Shown here: positions 15,981 to 25,961 of the stretch, piece after piece
Layout: each line of letters begins with the position of its first letter
How positions within the stretch are numbered: the first letter of the stretch is position 1
Source: Candidatus Aegiribacteria sp. MLS_C
GTDB lineage: Bacteria > Fermentibacterota > Fermentibacteria > Fermentibacterales > JCC-6
Assembly (NCBI GenBank): GCA_002030045.1
Contig: LQBI01000031.1
Location: 124,001-188,000, forward strand
Direction: 5' to 3'
DNA length: 64,000 nucleotides
Translations under genes and position numbers: made by a program
The notes under the pieces: generated by a model
Databases searched by the model: none
Told to the model about the DNA's origin: nothing
What the model saw: only the letters and a program-made list of their open reading frames with translations

Positions 15981-17870
15981 ATGAACAGGAACAACAGTCT
16001 CAGGGACAGGTTGAGCTACGCTTTCGACACCATGATGTCCCGGGGGACGTCCGGTCTGATGATCTGGCTGGGTGTCCTCTCGGTGGTGCTGATAGTCGCC
16101 TTTTCGCTTGTGGTCATCCTGACACGGACAGCCCCCGAGGGGGAGAACTTTCTCGAGATTACCTGGATGAGCCTCATGAGGACCCTGGATCCCGGTACCA
16201 TGGGTGGAGACCAGGGAACCCCCCTCTTCCTCATGGCGATGCTGTGCGTCACGCTGGGGGGCATCTTCATAATAAGCACCCTGATAGGCATAGTGACCAC
16301 CAGCCTCGAGGCGAAGCTGGAATCGCTCCGCAAGGGCAGGTCCAGGGTGATGGAGAGCGGGCATACCGTGATCCTGGGATGGTCCGAGCAGGTCTTCACC
16401 ATAGTTTCGGAACTGACCATAGCCAACGAGAACCAGAAGAACCCGTGCGTGGCGATACTGGCAGAGATGGACAAGGTGGAGATGGAGGACGAGATAAGGA
16501 GCAAGGTCCCAGACACTCGAAACACCAGGGTGGTGTGCCGGACCGGCAGTCCCATGGAACCCGCCGATCTTGCCATAATGAGCCTCGGCACCTCGAAGTC
16601 CATAATAGTGCTCTCGCCGGAGGGGGACGATCCCGACCCCGAAGTGATCAAGGTCATGCTGGCAATAGTGAACGATCCGGAACTATCCTCCGTGGACCTC
16701 AACGTCGTGTCCCTGGTGAGGGACCCGGAGAATCTCCAGGTCGCAAGGATCGTTGGAAGGGACAGGGCGGAGATCGTCCTGGCCGGCGACCTGGTTGCCA
16801 GGATGGCGGCCCAGACCTGTCTTCAGTCGGGCCTCTCCGTGGTGTACCAGGAACTCCTGGACTACGGCGGTGATGAGATCTACTTCCACATGGAACCATC
16901 ACTGGCCGGAAGCAGGTTCAGGGAGGTCCTCTTCATGTACGAGAACAGCACCATAATGGGAATCAAACCCGCAGATGGTCCCCCGGTGCTGAACCCGCCC
17001 ATGGACACCGTCCTCGAGGAGGGCGACAGCCTCATCGCCATTTCCGAGGACGACGACACCGTGGTGCTTTCCGGAAGGGAGACCTTCGACGTATCCGAGG
17101 GTGCTATTCGAAGCGACAGTCCCGTTGAGAACACCCCGACCAGGATCATAATGCTCGGCTGGAACTGGAGGGCTCCCATCATAATCAGGGAGCTGGACAG
17201 CTACCTGATGCCGGGATCCTACTTGCGCGTAGTGGCCAGGGGGGAGATGTGTGACTTCGGCGGACAGGAACCGGGACTGGAAAACCTCGAGCTGGAGTTC
17301 ACGCCGGCGGACACCACCGATCGTAAGATCCTGGAAAGTCTGGATATAGCGGGCTTCAACCACATCATCCTGCTCTGCTACACCGATCACCTGGAGGCAC
17401 AGGAGGCCGACTCGGCCACACTGATGACGCTCCTCCACATCCGGGACATAACCGGGGGCTCGAAGGCCGGGTACACGATAGTAAGCGAAATGAAGGACAT
17501 TCGGAACAGGAACCTGGCCGAGGTGACCGGAGCCGATGATTACATAGTCAGCGACCAGATGCTGAGCCTGCTTCTGACGCAGATATCAGAGAACCGGTAT
17601 CTAAGCGGCGTGTTCTGGGACCTCTTCGACCCGGAGGGATCGGAGATCTATCTCAAGCCGGTGAGCAGGTTCGTCAGTCCAGGCGAGCCCGTGAACTTCT
17701 ATACGGTTGTGGAGAGCGCGGCCCGCAGGGGAGAGGTGGCCCTGGGGTACCGTATCGCCGCTCTCAGGGATGATGCCGAGAGTTCCTACGGAGTGGTCGT
17801 CAATCCCGACAAGGGGAAGACGGTGGTCTTCGATGACAAGGACATGGTGATAGTTCTGGCGGAGGACTGA
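15981..17870 (+). CDS. CASTOR/POLLUX-like ion channel with two RCK domains
   Basis: 629 residues. Two transmembrane helices (about 26-48 and 84-107) flank a pore-like loop with FLEITWMSLMRTLDPGTMGG, as in the CASTOR/POLLUX/DMI1 family. Two regulator-of-conductance (RCK, TrkA-N-like) domains follow (from about 128, HTVILGWSEQVFTIVSEL, and about 388, RIIMLGWNWRAPIIIREL). Bacterial members are probably ligand-gated cation channels of the inner membrane. The gene stands alone, with a predicted plus-strand start after GGAACGGGG. Confidence 0.88.
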   Translation: MNRNNSLRDRLSYAFDTMMSRGTSGLMIWLGVLSVVLIVAFSLVVILTRTAPEGENFLEITWMSLMRTLDPGTMGGDQGTPLFLMAMLCVTLGGIFIISTLIGIVTTSLEAKLESLRKGRSRVMESGHTVILGWSEQVFTIVSELTIANENQKNPCVAILAEMDKVEMEDEIRSKVPDTRNTRVVCRTGSPMEPADLAIMSLGTSKSIIVLSPEGDDPDPEVIKVMLAIVNDPELSSVDLNVVSLVRDPENLQVARIVGRDRAEIVLAGDLVARMAAQTCLQSGLSVVYQELLDYGGDEIYFHMEPSLAGSRFREVLFMYENSTIMGIKPADGPPVLNPPMDTVLEEGDSLIAISEDDDTVVLSGRETFDVSEGAIRSDSPVENTPTRIIMLGWNWRAPIIIRELDSYLMPGSYLRVVARGEMCDFGGQEPGLENLELEFTPADTTDRKILESLDIAGFNHIILLCYTDHLEAQEADSATLMTLLHIRDITGGSKAGYTIVSEMKDIRNRNLAEVTGADDYIVSDQMLSLLLTQISENRYLSGVFWDLFDPEGSEIYLKPVSRFVSPGEPVNFYTVVESAARRGEVALGYRIAALRDDAESSYGVVVNPDKGKTVVFDDKDMVIVLAED

Positions 17871-17939
17871 CACCGTCCTGCATCGGAATCCGGGGGCCTC
17901 GCGTCCCCTCGGCGACGGCCGGACGGGGGACCTTCGGCT

Positions 17940-18722
17940 TCACTCTTCCCGGGCGGCACCTTCAAGGAGTTCCCGGCACCATTCCTCTGCCTCGTCCAGC
18001 AATGCCGGCAGAGCATCAGGGCTCGAAGGGTACAGCAGCCTCTCGAGCCTGGTGTTAACTCCATCTGGATAGTCCCTGTCGGCGTACCTTATTCCGAAAT
18101 CGAACCTTTCCGGCCTGTATTTCAGGTTCAGGAGCCCCGCCAGCTTTCCCGATAAGAACCTCTGGTACTGCGCGACGGCGTCGATGGCGTTGCCTCTGGC
18201 GATCTGCTTGCGTGTCTCGACCAGGGTGAGAGGCAGTGTCGCACCTAGCATACCGAGGAAACCGGAACGCCTGCGACTCAGTTCCAGGGGGTCCGATCCC
18301 TCCCCGGTGACAATTCCGTCCCGGTCAAGCCATACCAGGGCCTTCCCGTGACGGTCGGGCTCCAGGAGCCTTTCGTTCGAGGACAGCTTCTCCACCAGCA
18401 GGTCTATGTAATACAGGGGGGGGCAGTCCTCGATGAAGTAGAAACACTGCCCGTGACCGTGCCAGCAGGGTTCCGGCATTCGGAAACGGCGGGTTATTCC
18501 GTACTCCGCCTCCAGAAAGGACTCGAACAGTCTGAAAGCTTCCTCGACCCTGTCGTCCTCGACCACCATCACCAGGTCAAGGTCCGAGTAGTCATCCAGG
18601 AAGCCTGTGGCAGCGGAACCCCCTTCCCACATAGCCCGCACCCATGCAAATGTATCGAAGACGCCCAGTATTCCCTTCCTCATCCTTTCCCGGAAGGGAG
18701 CTGTGCCTCTGCAGCCGTTCAT
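17940..18722 (-). CDS. nucleotidyltransferase-fold protein
   Basis: 260 residues. The N-terminal half has the polymerase-beta-type motif WEGGSAATGFLDDYSDLDLVMV: a Gly-Ser followed by DxD-type metal ligands. A third acidic residue is likely in YYIDLLVEK. The C-terminal half is helical (LVETRKQIARGNAIDAVAQYQ), resembling aminoglycoside-adenylyltransferase-like proteins. Substrate is unknown; antibiotic modification should not be assumed. It is followed on the same strand, 20 nt further upstream in genome order, by the chalcone-isomerase-like gene. Confidence 0.75.
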   Translation of the reverse strand: MNGCRGTAPFRERMRKGILGVFDTFAWVRAMWEGGSAATGFLDDYSDLDLVMVVEDDRVEEAFRLFESFLEAEYGITRRFRMPEPCWHGHGQCFYFIEDCPPLYYIDLLVEKLSSNERLLEPDRHGKALVWLDRDGIVTGEGSDPLELSRRRSGFLGMLGATLPLTLVETRKQIARGNAIDAVAQYQRFLSGKLAGLLNLKYRPERFDFGIRYADRDYPDGVNTRLERLLYPSSPDALPALLDEAEEWCRELLEGAAREE

Positions 18723-18743
18723 TTCAGGGGGATACAGTGTCCG

Positions 18744-19313
18744 TCAGTCCCGACCCAGGAGACCATCCCTGAGACCTCCGTTCGGAGGATCGTCCCCCAG
18801 CCAGATGAGGAAGAACACCTCCTGGAAATCGCTGCCTTCTATCGTTCCCATCACGGTACCCTTCACCGATACCTCCAGTCCTGTCCCGGGACGGTAAGTG
18901 AAGGTCATTCGGTCACCTTCGCTCATCGGGCTCATCCAGGAATTCAGGGTGATCACCCTGTCCTCGTACCGGGGGAGGTCATTCCCGGCGTTCTTGATGA
19001 ACCCCTCGGCCCAGGCGGAGGTGATGTCGGACTCCCCCACGTCCCTGACGAAATGGAGGACCAGTCTTTTCGTCTCCTCGGAAGCGCATATCGCGGGACC
19101 GTTGCCGCCGGGGTTCTCCAGGTACAGAGCAGCCACGTAAACGTTGACCCTGAAGAGAGTGGCTTCCCTGGTCCCCAGTCCGTTGAGGGCAAGTTCGGTG
19201 CCGTCCACGGTGATGTTGTCCGGGTAGGACACCCCGTCGCGCTCCATGGCCCCAAGGCCGGAGGCCGTAACTGCAAGGACTGCTGCAAGGAGCGTGGAAG
19301 CTGCTGGTCTCAT
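18744..19313 (-). CDS. secreted chalcone-isomerase-like protein
   Basis: 189 residues. A signal peptide ends near SGLGAME. The mature domain starts DGVSYPDNITVDGTELALNG and continues FRVNVYVAALYLENP, RLVLHFVRDV and FTYRPGTGLEVSVKG, the bacterial CHI-like domain pattern. Bacterial members are exported and not known to isomerise chalcones; a role in binding lipids or fatty acids is only inferred from the fold. It lies just downstream of the hybrid kinase gene on the same strand (12-nt gap), so the two may be cotranscribed. Confidence 0.82.
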   Translation of the reverse strand: MRPAASTLLAAVLAVTASGLGAMERDGVSYPDNITVDGTELALNGLGTREATLFRVNVYVAALYLENPGGNGPAICASEETKRLVLHFVRDVGESDITSAWAEGFIKNAGNDLPRYEDRVITLNSWMSPMSEGDRMTFTYRPGTGLEVSVKGTVMGTIEGSDFQEVFFLIWLGDDPPNGGLRDGLLGRD

Positions 19314-19325
19314 GTTCCTCCCGAT

Positions 19326-21629
19326 CTAGTGCTGTTCCGAGAACAGCTCGTTCATGGCAGTAAGCAGCTGGGCCATTGAATAGGGTTTCAGGAGGAACCT
19401 CGAGTTTTCCCTGAACCTTTCCAGTGCGTCGCTGCTCTTCTCCCTGCTGTACCCGCTGCAGAAGATGATGGGCATTTCAGGTCGGACCTCCCTTATCTTT
19501 TCGGCGGCCATGAAACCATTCATGACGGGCATCACCGCGTCCATTATCATGAGGTCCACGCTGTCCGGAGAATCGGTGACAAGCAGGACAGCCTCCTCAC
19601 CGTCCGCTGCCGTTATCACCTCGTGGCCGGCCTCCGAGAGCACTTCGCAGGCAAGGTTCCTCACATCGTCGTCGTCCTCCGCTATGATGATGGTGAGGGA
19701 TACGGCCTCCTCGACCTCGTACTCCTGAGGTATCTCCTCTATCTCTATGTTGCGGTCGGCCGCCGGCAGGTAGACCCTGAACACGGAACCCTCGCCGGGA
19801 ACGCTTTCGGCCCTTATGAGACCGTCATGCTGCGTGACGATGCCGTATACCGTGGAGAGGCCCAGACCCGTGCCGGCGGTTATACCCTTGGTACTGAAGA
19901 AGGGCTCGAAGATCCTGGAAAGGGTGTCCTCGTCCATACCATGACCGGTGTCGGCGATGGATACCATTCCGTAGTAACCCGGCCTGGCCGATGGATTGGT
20001 CTCACAGAACTCGCTGTCCAGGTAGACCCTGTCCGTCCGTACCGTTATCCTGCCGCCTTCGGGCATCGCATCCCTTGCATTGAGGCATATATTGAGCAGG
20101 ACCTGTCCCGCCATGGAATGATCGGCGTTAACGTACACGGGATCCGTACAGGTCTCGAGAATGATGCCGATATTCTCGCCTATGATCCTCTTCAGCATTT
20201 TGAGGTGTTCCGAGATCACCTGGTTGAGATCCATTATACTTGTCACGATGACCTGGTTCCTGCTGAACAGCAGCAGCTGATGGACCAGTTCTTCGGCCCT
20301 CTCCCCGGCCTTCGATATCTGACGGACCATCTCCCTCACCGGGTGGTCCTCCTCGAGAGCGGCATCCGCCAGTTCCGTATAGCCGTTTATGACCTGCAGG
20401 ATGTTGTTGAAGTCGTGTGCCACGCCCCCCGCCAGCTGGCCCACAGCATCCATCTTCTGGGACTGCCTGAACTGGTTCTCAAGCTGAATGCGCTCGGACA
20501 GGTCCCTCACAAGGACGATGTAGGATCTTTCGCCATCGAAGCGGATCTCAGAGACGTTCAGTTCGACCGGGATCTTCTCCCCGTCCTTGCGCAGTATCTC
20601 CACGTCGTATATCGGAGGGACTTTCTTGCCGGCTATCCTGTTGGTCATGTTCCTCAGCACCAGTGCCTCGTGATCGTGGGAAACGAAGTTCAGGACGCTG
20701 TTGCCCAGCAGTTCCCCGCGGTCGTAGCCCGTCAGGGTCGTCGCTGTGCGGTTGACGAAGACGATGATACCGTCGCGGTGGATCACGATGGCGTCGTTGC
20801 TGTTTTCCACCAGGGTACGGTACTTCTCCTCGCTCTCTCTCAGGGACTCGATTGTCTGCACGGTGTCCGTAATGTCCGTGCATACTAGCTGCAGGACCGG
20901 ATGATGGCCGTGTTCGGACACAAGTATGCTGACCATCGCCCGGACGGTTACTCCATCGGCGTTCAGCATGCTGTACCGGGCAGTTCCGGATGGGTCGCCG
21001 GAACCATCCAGCATGCGCATTCTTCCGGTCAGGTCATTCCAGGATGGTTCAGAGAAGACCAGTCTTACTTCCGATGCCTCCATCGAGGTCAGCACGGAGG
21101 TCTCCAGGCCCAGCATCCTCCCCGCGGATTCGCTGGCGTACTCGATGACGGGAGGGTCTCCGCCGATGATCATGGTGCCGTGGTCGGAGTCCTCCATGAT
21201 ACGCCTGAACAGATCCGCATCCCTGACCAGGTCCTCGGGATACTCCACGGGGTTTTCCAGCAGGTGTCCCGAGACCATGACGCACATCACAATGCCGTCC
21301 TCGTCCCTGATCACCCTGTTGAGGAAGGTCGCCGGGATGCTCCCGCCGTCGGCGAGTATGGAGTACTCCTGCCGGAATGTCCCGGATCCCCTTTCGGTTA
21401 AGAGGTCGCTGAATGCCCTGGAAGCTGCGTCCCCTGATTCCGGGTCCACAAGGTCGGAGAACCAGTTCATGCCGACTATCTCCTCAGCGCTCCGGCCCAG
21501 TATGTCGCACATCTGCCGGTTGACGGTGATTATCTTGCCGCTGCGCGAGGTGAAGAGCAGAATGCTGTCGGCTTCCCTCAGTATGTCCTCCCCGGACATG
21601 TATTTCAGGACTGTACTGGAATCGCTCAT
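19326..21629 (-). CDS. PAS-PAS-PAS hybrid histidine kinase with receiver
   Basis: 767 residues from ATG 21629 (AGGAG 8 nt upstream). No membrane helix or signal peptide is seen, so it is cytosolic. Three PAS-like domains (about 10-120, 150-260, 270-390) lead to a HisKA H-box (GGVAHDFNNILQ). An HATPase with N box (ICLNARDAMPEGG) and G boxes (DTGHGM, GTGLGL) follows, then a C-terminal receiver with acidic DDD and phospho-acceptor Asp in MIMDAVMP and Lys in LLKPYS. No output domain is attached and no dedicated response regulator is adjacent. The signal is unknown. Confidence 0.92.
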   Translation of the reverse strand: MSDSSTVLKYMSGEDILREADSILLFTSRSGKIITVNRQMCDILGRSAEEIVGMNWFSDLVDPESGDAASRAFSDLLTERGSGTFRQEYSILADGGSIPATFLNRVIRDEDGIVMCVMVSGHLLENPVEYPEDLVRDADLFRRIMEDSDHGTMIIGGDPPVIEYASESAGRMLGLETSVLTSMEASEVRLVFSEPSWNDLTGRMRMLDGSGDPSGTARYSMLNADGVTVRAMVSILVSEHGHHPVLQLVCTDITDTVQTIESLRESEEKYRTLVENSNDAIVIHRDGIIVFVNRTATTLTGYDRGELLGNSVLNFVSHDHEALVLRNMTNRIAGKKVPPIYDVEILRKDGEKIPVELNVSEIRFDGERSYIVLVRDLSERIQLENQFRQSQKMDAVGQLAGGVAHDFNNILQVINGYTELADAALEEDHPVREMVRQISKAGERAEELVHQLLLFSRNQVIVTSIMDLNQVISEHLKMLKRIIGENIGIILETCTDPVYVNADHSMAGQVLLNICLNARDAMPEGGRITVRTDRVYLDSEFCETNPSARPGYYGMVSIADTGHGMDEDTLSRIFEPFFSTKGITAGTGLGLSTVYGIVTQHDGLIRAESVPGEGSVFRVYLPAADRNIEIEEIPQEYEVEEAVSLTIIIAEDDDDVRNLACEVLSEAGHEVITAADGEEAVLLVTDSPDSVDLMIMDAVMPVMNGFMAAEKIREVRPEMPIIFCSGYSREKSSDALERFRENSRFLLKPYSMAQLLTAMNELFSEQH

Positions 21630-21781
21630 TTCCCACTCCTGGTTTGAACGGTACCCAGGGTCTGGCCTGAGACGCTGTTCCTGTACCGATAATACTAACT
21701 CAGCTCCACCAGTCAATTCCGAAAAGCACTTTTAATCATGGTTGGGAACTGTATGTGGCCGGCATGTACCGTCGAAGGCGA

Positions 21782-22663
21782 CTAGAGAGTGACTATAGCG
21801 ACCCCGGCAACGGCCAGCAGCGCACCGGCCAGCTCCGGGATCCGGACCCTCCGTCCCATGATGAACTTCTCGGGTACCATTATGAATACAGGCACCATGG
21901 CCATTATGGTGGACGCTATTCCAACCCGTATGAGCCTGACGGCCACCAGGGAGAGGGATACCCCCAGGAATGGACCGAAGAAGGATCCCAGTCCTACCAT
22001 CCTCATGGCCGTGCCGTTCCCGGCCGCCTCCCTCAGCCTGCGGCGGAGACCTGACAGGGGGAGTGCAAGGGCGAAGACCGCCAGGGCGGCGATCAGCCTG
22101 ATCTGGTTCGCCGCGAAGGGATCGTAGTCCCCCATACCGTACTTGCTCAGGACCAGGCCCGCCGCCTGGCCCACTGTCCCGCCCAGGGCCAGCAGTATGC
22201 CGCCGGCGGGGTGTGCCAGCCTTACCCTGCTGGATTCCCTCACCACTATCACCATACCTATTCCCGAGACGGTGACGAGTATGCCCAGCCAGTGTCCCGG
22301 CGACAGCGATTCGTTCAGGAAGACCCGGCCGGCAAGGGCCGTGACCGGAGGCACCAGCGCGTAGATGACCATCGATATCCGGCTGCCTATGAGCACGAAG
22401 GCCCGGAAGAGGAAAAGGTCTCCTGCCACGAAGCCTACGAGCCCGGAGAGTCCGAGCCAGAACCACCTCGAGGTTCCAGCGTCGACAGGCAGAGGGAGAC
22501 CCCTGGTCAAGGTGGTGTAGATCGACAGCAGTACGAAACCCGCAGCCAGCCGCATGATGTTCACAGGGAGGGATCCCACCCTCCTGCCGGCGGCCTCGAA
22601 GGAAATCACCGTGACGGTCCAGCAGACCGCAGTGCCAAGCGCCGCCAGTTCTCCGGACCCCAT
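21782..22663 (-). CDS. EamA/DMT family transporter
   Basis: About 293 residues from ATG 22663, which has GGAGG 4 nt upstream; an ATG six codons earlier is the alternative. Ten hydrophobic helices are arranged as two EamA repeats, with typical motifs at the repeat ends (SRISMVIYALVPPVTAL; GIASTIMAMVPVFIM, PELAGALLAVAGVAIV). It is an inner-membrane drug/metabolite transporter, most likely exporting a small metabolite; substrate cannot be read from sequence. Confidence 0.88.
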   Translation of the reverse strand: MGSGELAALGTAVCWTVTVISFEAAGRRVGSLPVNIMRLAAGFVLLSIYTTLTRGLPLPVDAGTSRWFWLGLSGLVGFVAGDLFLFRAFVLIGSRISMVIYALVPPVTALAGRVFLNESLSPGHWLGILVTVSGIGMVIVVRESSRVRLAHPAGGILLALGGTVGQAAGLVLSKYGMGDYDPFAANQIRLIAALAVFALALPLSGLRRRLREAAGNGTAMRMVGLGSFFGPFLGVSLSLVAVRLIRVGIASTIMAMVPVFIMVPEKFIMGRRVRIPELAGALLAVAGVAIVTL

Positions 22664-22805
22664 CGATCCTCCGTCCAGCATGCACGTTACAGGCCGGTAT
22701 TATACGATGAACCCTGCGGAAAGGGGTTTCCTGTGCTCCAGCTTCCGAGTTAAATTGCTCAGACTGTGAACGAAGAAGTCCCTCGCTCTGCAGGAGGAAG
22801 GTCCA

Positions 22806-25800
22806 ATGGAAACTTCCGGCTACGGCTCCCCAGTCTCTGAAGCGGCGGCCGCACTTGAGGAGAGCCTTTCCATGTACTCACGCGGAAGCAGGTTCCTTGC
22901 CGGAAGGACTGACCGCCTGGTGGACGGGGAGAGAAGGAAAGTCGCCGTTCTCTTCCTGGGGATCGCCCTGGAAGCAGGCTCCGGCGGAACCACCGATCAC
23001 GATCTCTTCCATGGAGTCCTGGCCGGAATAATGGACTTCCTGTCTTCGGTGGTGGAATCCTTCGGAGGCTACGTGGACAAGAGCGAGGGTGCAAGGCTCA
23101 TGGCCCTCTTCGGGGCCAGGTCCGCCGCCGAGAACGACAGCGCGCGAGCCGTGGGATGCGGCCTCAGGATGGTGGAGATCCTCCGGGAGGTCGGTCCCGC
23201 GCTCCCTGAAGGCAGTTCGCTCCAGGCCGGGGCCGGGATCAATTCCGGCACCGTCGTTGTCGCCCCGGACCCTGCAGGACACCTCACCGCCACCGGTTCC
23301 ACAGTCAATCTGGCCTCCAGGATAGAGGAGATGGCGGAGCCGGGCACCGTATTCGTATCGAGTGGCGTACGGGAGGAATGCGGCGACCTCTTCGAATTCG
23401 ATTCAAGGGGCAGCTTCGCTGTGAGGGGGACCTCGTCCACCGTATGCATCTACCAGCCTGCCGGTCCCGGGAGACTGCGGAAGGAGAGGTGGGAGAGGGC
23501 GGCACGCCTGTCCGGAATACCCATCTTCGGCAGGGAAAGGGAACTGGAAAGACTGGAGGAGCTTGTGGGAAGGGCTTTCGGGGATACCCCCGGAACCGTC
23601 CTGGCAAGGATCAGGGGAGAGGCCGGCATAGGCAAGTCCAGGCTCCTGCACCACCTTCTGGAGAGCATCGGGGGCGTCGCCGTACTTCACGGTCACACGG
23701 AACACTTTTCCCGGACCCCCTTCTCGATCTGGCTAGATATTCTCAGGGGGTATCTCCGGACAATGGACGACTCCGAGGGGGTCATAGCCGACAAGCTTGC
23801 CATTCTGGCGGACGGATGCCCCGACGGAAGACTGGCTGCCAAGGTGAGGGAGGAGATACCCAGGCTCACTGCATTCCTTCTGTACGGAGGACCTGATGCC
23901 GGCGGCGGCAGCCCGGAGGAGAGCCGTGCCCTGGCGGTCGCGATACGCCTTGTACTAAGCGCGCTCTCCGCTTCCGGTCCCCTGCTGCTGGCGCTGGAGG
24001 ACCTTCACTGGATGGACGAGGCCTCCGCCAGGGTGCTTCAGCTCTTCACCGGTTCAGTTGGAGACGGTGCCGGCGTTATGATAGCCGCCACCGAGAGACC
24101 CCCGGAGAGCGGACCGGCGATTGAGGAGAAGGGATGGGAGATCATGGAACTGGATCCCCTCGGGTCGAGCCCCATCGCGGCGATCTGCGACCATCTGCTT
24201 TCCGACGGGGGGGAACCCGCGGACATGGATCCCTGTCTCACGGACTTCCTGCACAACGGCGCCAGGGGCAACCCGTTCTACGCCGAGGAGCTGGTCCTGA
24301 GCCTGCACGAGATCGGCGGCATCGTCCGCGGCAGTGACGGAAGATGGAGACTCACCACCGGCGTCGCTGACATCGGCGTCCCTCCCGGCGTCGCCGCCCT
24401 GATCCAGTCGAGGGTGGACATGCTGCCCGGGGAGGAAAGGAGGATACTCCAGATCGCGTCGGTAATAGGTACGGCGTTCAGAAAGGGTCTCCTGAAGAAG
24501 GTAACCTCCGGGCTCGGTCTTCGGGAGTATCCGGAAGTATCGGTACAGAAGCTGGTGGAAAAGGGCTTCCTGATTCCGGAGAATGGCGGGAGGCTGTCCT
24601 TCAGGCACGACCTCGTGAGGTCCTCGGTCTACGGAACTACCCTGATGCACAACAGGAGGATCGTGCACGGCATCACCGCCGAGGCCTGCGAGGAACTCTA
24701 TTCTGATGAAACCGGAATGATGGCGACCGTGGTCTTCGACCACTGGAGACTTGCCGGCAGGAGCGGGAAGATGCTGGAGTGGTCGGACAGGGCACTTGCC
24801 GGGGCAAGGGACGGGGACCTCGTTTCCGAGATAATACGAATAGCCGGGCACGTGCTGGAGGTTACCGGCAGGGATTCGTCCGACGGCGAGTGGTCCTCGA
24901 GGATGTTCGCGATGGAATTGATGCAGGCGGCGCTGGGCAGGTCGGGCAACCTTTCCGAAGCCCTGGATGTCACCGAGGAATTCCTCGCGGAGGCCTCGGC
25001 CGGGGGCAGACCGGACTGGGAAGCGGTGGCGCTGAGAGCCAGGGGAATCCATCTGAACGAGATGGGCAGGCACGAGGAGATCGAAGCAGTGTACGCCCGT
25101 GCTCTGGAGATGGCCCGGGTGGCCGGCGACGGAATGCTCATCGCCCGGGTCCACGGCAGCATCGCCAACTTCTACTCGGATACCGGCAGGAACGACCTGG
25201 CCCTGGAGAACTACAGGGCCGCAAGGGAGATACTTGTACGGGAGGGCAGCAGGGAACAGCTTGCATCTGCCCTCTGCAACACCGCCAACCTGATGGTCCG
25301 CCTGGGGAGGAGGGAGGAGGCCGCGAAGGAGTTCCTGGAGTCCATACGCATATGCAGGGAGAGAGGGATGAGGGCCTCGCTGGGCTATTCGCTCAACGGC
25401 TACGCCATCCTCCTGGCGATGGAGAACAGGCTGGAGGAGGCTGAGAAGGTATTCGAGGAGGCGCTTGACTGCCAGAGGGACATAGGTAACAGACCCCTGG
25501 AGTCAAGTATAACGGGCAACCTCGGTGTGCTGACCAGGATGCTCGGGGATCTCCCCCGATCCCTGGAGTACAGGGAGTCCGCCCTGCGGATGGTCCGTTC
25601 CTGCGGCAGCCGCAGGTCGCTGGCCATAGCACTGGTGAACATGGCAAGTATCCACAGGCTGATGGAGAACAAGGAAGCCGCTCTAAGCTACTGCGGCGAG
25701 GCCCGTTCGGTGGCGGAGAGCATCCGGGACCCTGCCAGTCTCTGTCATGCGGTGAGCATCCAGGGCATGCTGTACCTGGCCATGGGTCGAAGAAAAGACG

Positions 25801-25961
25801 CCATGGAAGCCTGCGAGGAGGCAATCCGCCTGGTGGAGTCCCACGGCATCTCTTCGGGCACACTTGAAGACCTGGATGATTTCCTGGGCATTATGATGGA
25901 ATACGGTCTGCCGTGCAGGAGGCCGTCCAACTGGGAAGACGGAGGGACCGGAGAGCTCTAG
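22806..25961 (+). CDS. class III cyclase-like domain, AAA ATPase, TPR regulator
   Basis: 1051 residues. Residues ~40-215 are a class III nucleotide cyclase-like domain (KVAVLFLGIA; GGYVDKSEGARLMALFG; STVNLASRIEEMAEPG). The two metal-binding Asp expected in LFxDI and GD/GDE are replaced (LFLGI, GAR), so it is probably catalytically dead. From ~240 a P-loop ATPase follows (RGEAGIGKSRLLHH; Walker B LLLALEDLHWMD). From ~640 a long tetratricopeptide array runs to the end. This architecture resembles bacterial adenylate-cyclase/LuxR-type signal ATPases. Its stop overlaps that of the convergent gene in the palindrome CTAG (25958-25961). Confidence 0.88.
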   Translation: METSGYGSPVSEAAAALEESLSMYSRGSRFLAGRTDRLVDGERRKVAVLFLGIALEAGSGGTTDHDLFHGVLAGIMDFLSSVVESFGGYVDKSEGARLMALFGARSAAENDSARAVGCGLRMVEILREVGPALPEGSSLQAGAGINSGTVVVAPDPAGHLTATGSTVNLASRIEEMAEPGTVFVSSGVREECGDLFEFDSRGSFAVRGTSSTVCIYQPAGPGRLRKERWERAARLSGIPIFGRERELERLEELVGRAFGDTPGTVLARIRGEAGIGKSRLLHHLLESIGGVAVLHGHTEHFSRTPFSIWLDILRGYLRTMDDSEGVIADKLAILADGCPDGRLAAKVREEIPRLTAFLLYGGPDAGGGSPEESRALAVAIRLVLSALSASGPLLLALEDLHWMDEASARVLQLFTGSVGDGAGVMIAATERPPESGPAIEEKGWEIMELDPLGSSPIAAICDHLLSDGGEPADMDPCLTDFLHNGARGNPFYAEELVLSLHEIGGIVRGSDGRWRLTTGVADIGVPPGVAALIQSRVDMLPGEERRILQIASVIGTAFRKGLLKKVTSGLGLREYPEVSVQKLVEKGFLIPENGGRLSFRHDLVRSSVYGTTLMHNRRIVHGITAEACEELYSDETGMMATVVFDHWRLAGRSGKMLEWSDRALAGARDGDLVSEIIRIAGHVLEVTGRDSSDGEWSSRMFAMELMQAALGRSGNLSEALDVTEEFLAEASAGGRPDWEAVALRARGIHLNEMGRHEEIEAVYARALEMARVAGDGMLIARVHGSIANFYSDTGRNDLALENYRAAREILVREGSREQLASALCNTANLMVRLGRREEAAKEFLESIRICRERGMRASLGYSLNGYAILLAMENRLEEAEKVFEEALDCQRDIGNRPLESSITGNLGVLTRMLGDLPRSLEYRESALRMVRSCGSRRSLAIALVNMASIHRLMENKEAALSYCGEARSVAESIRDPASLCHAVSIQGMLYLAMGRRKDAMEACEEAIRLVESHGISSGTLEDLDDFLGIMMEYGLPCRRPSNWEDGGTGEL

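Noticed and set aside
16752-16890. Short overlapping frames inside the channel gene
   Set aside because: All are shadows of the continuous channel reading frame.
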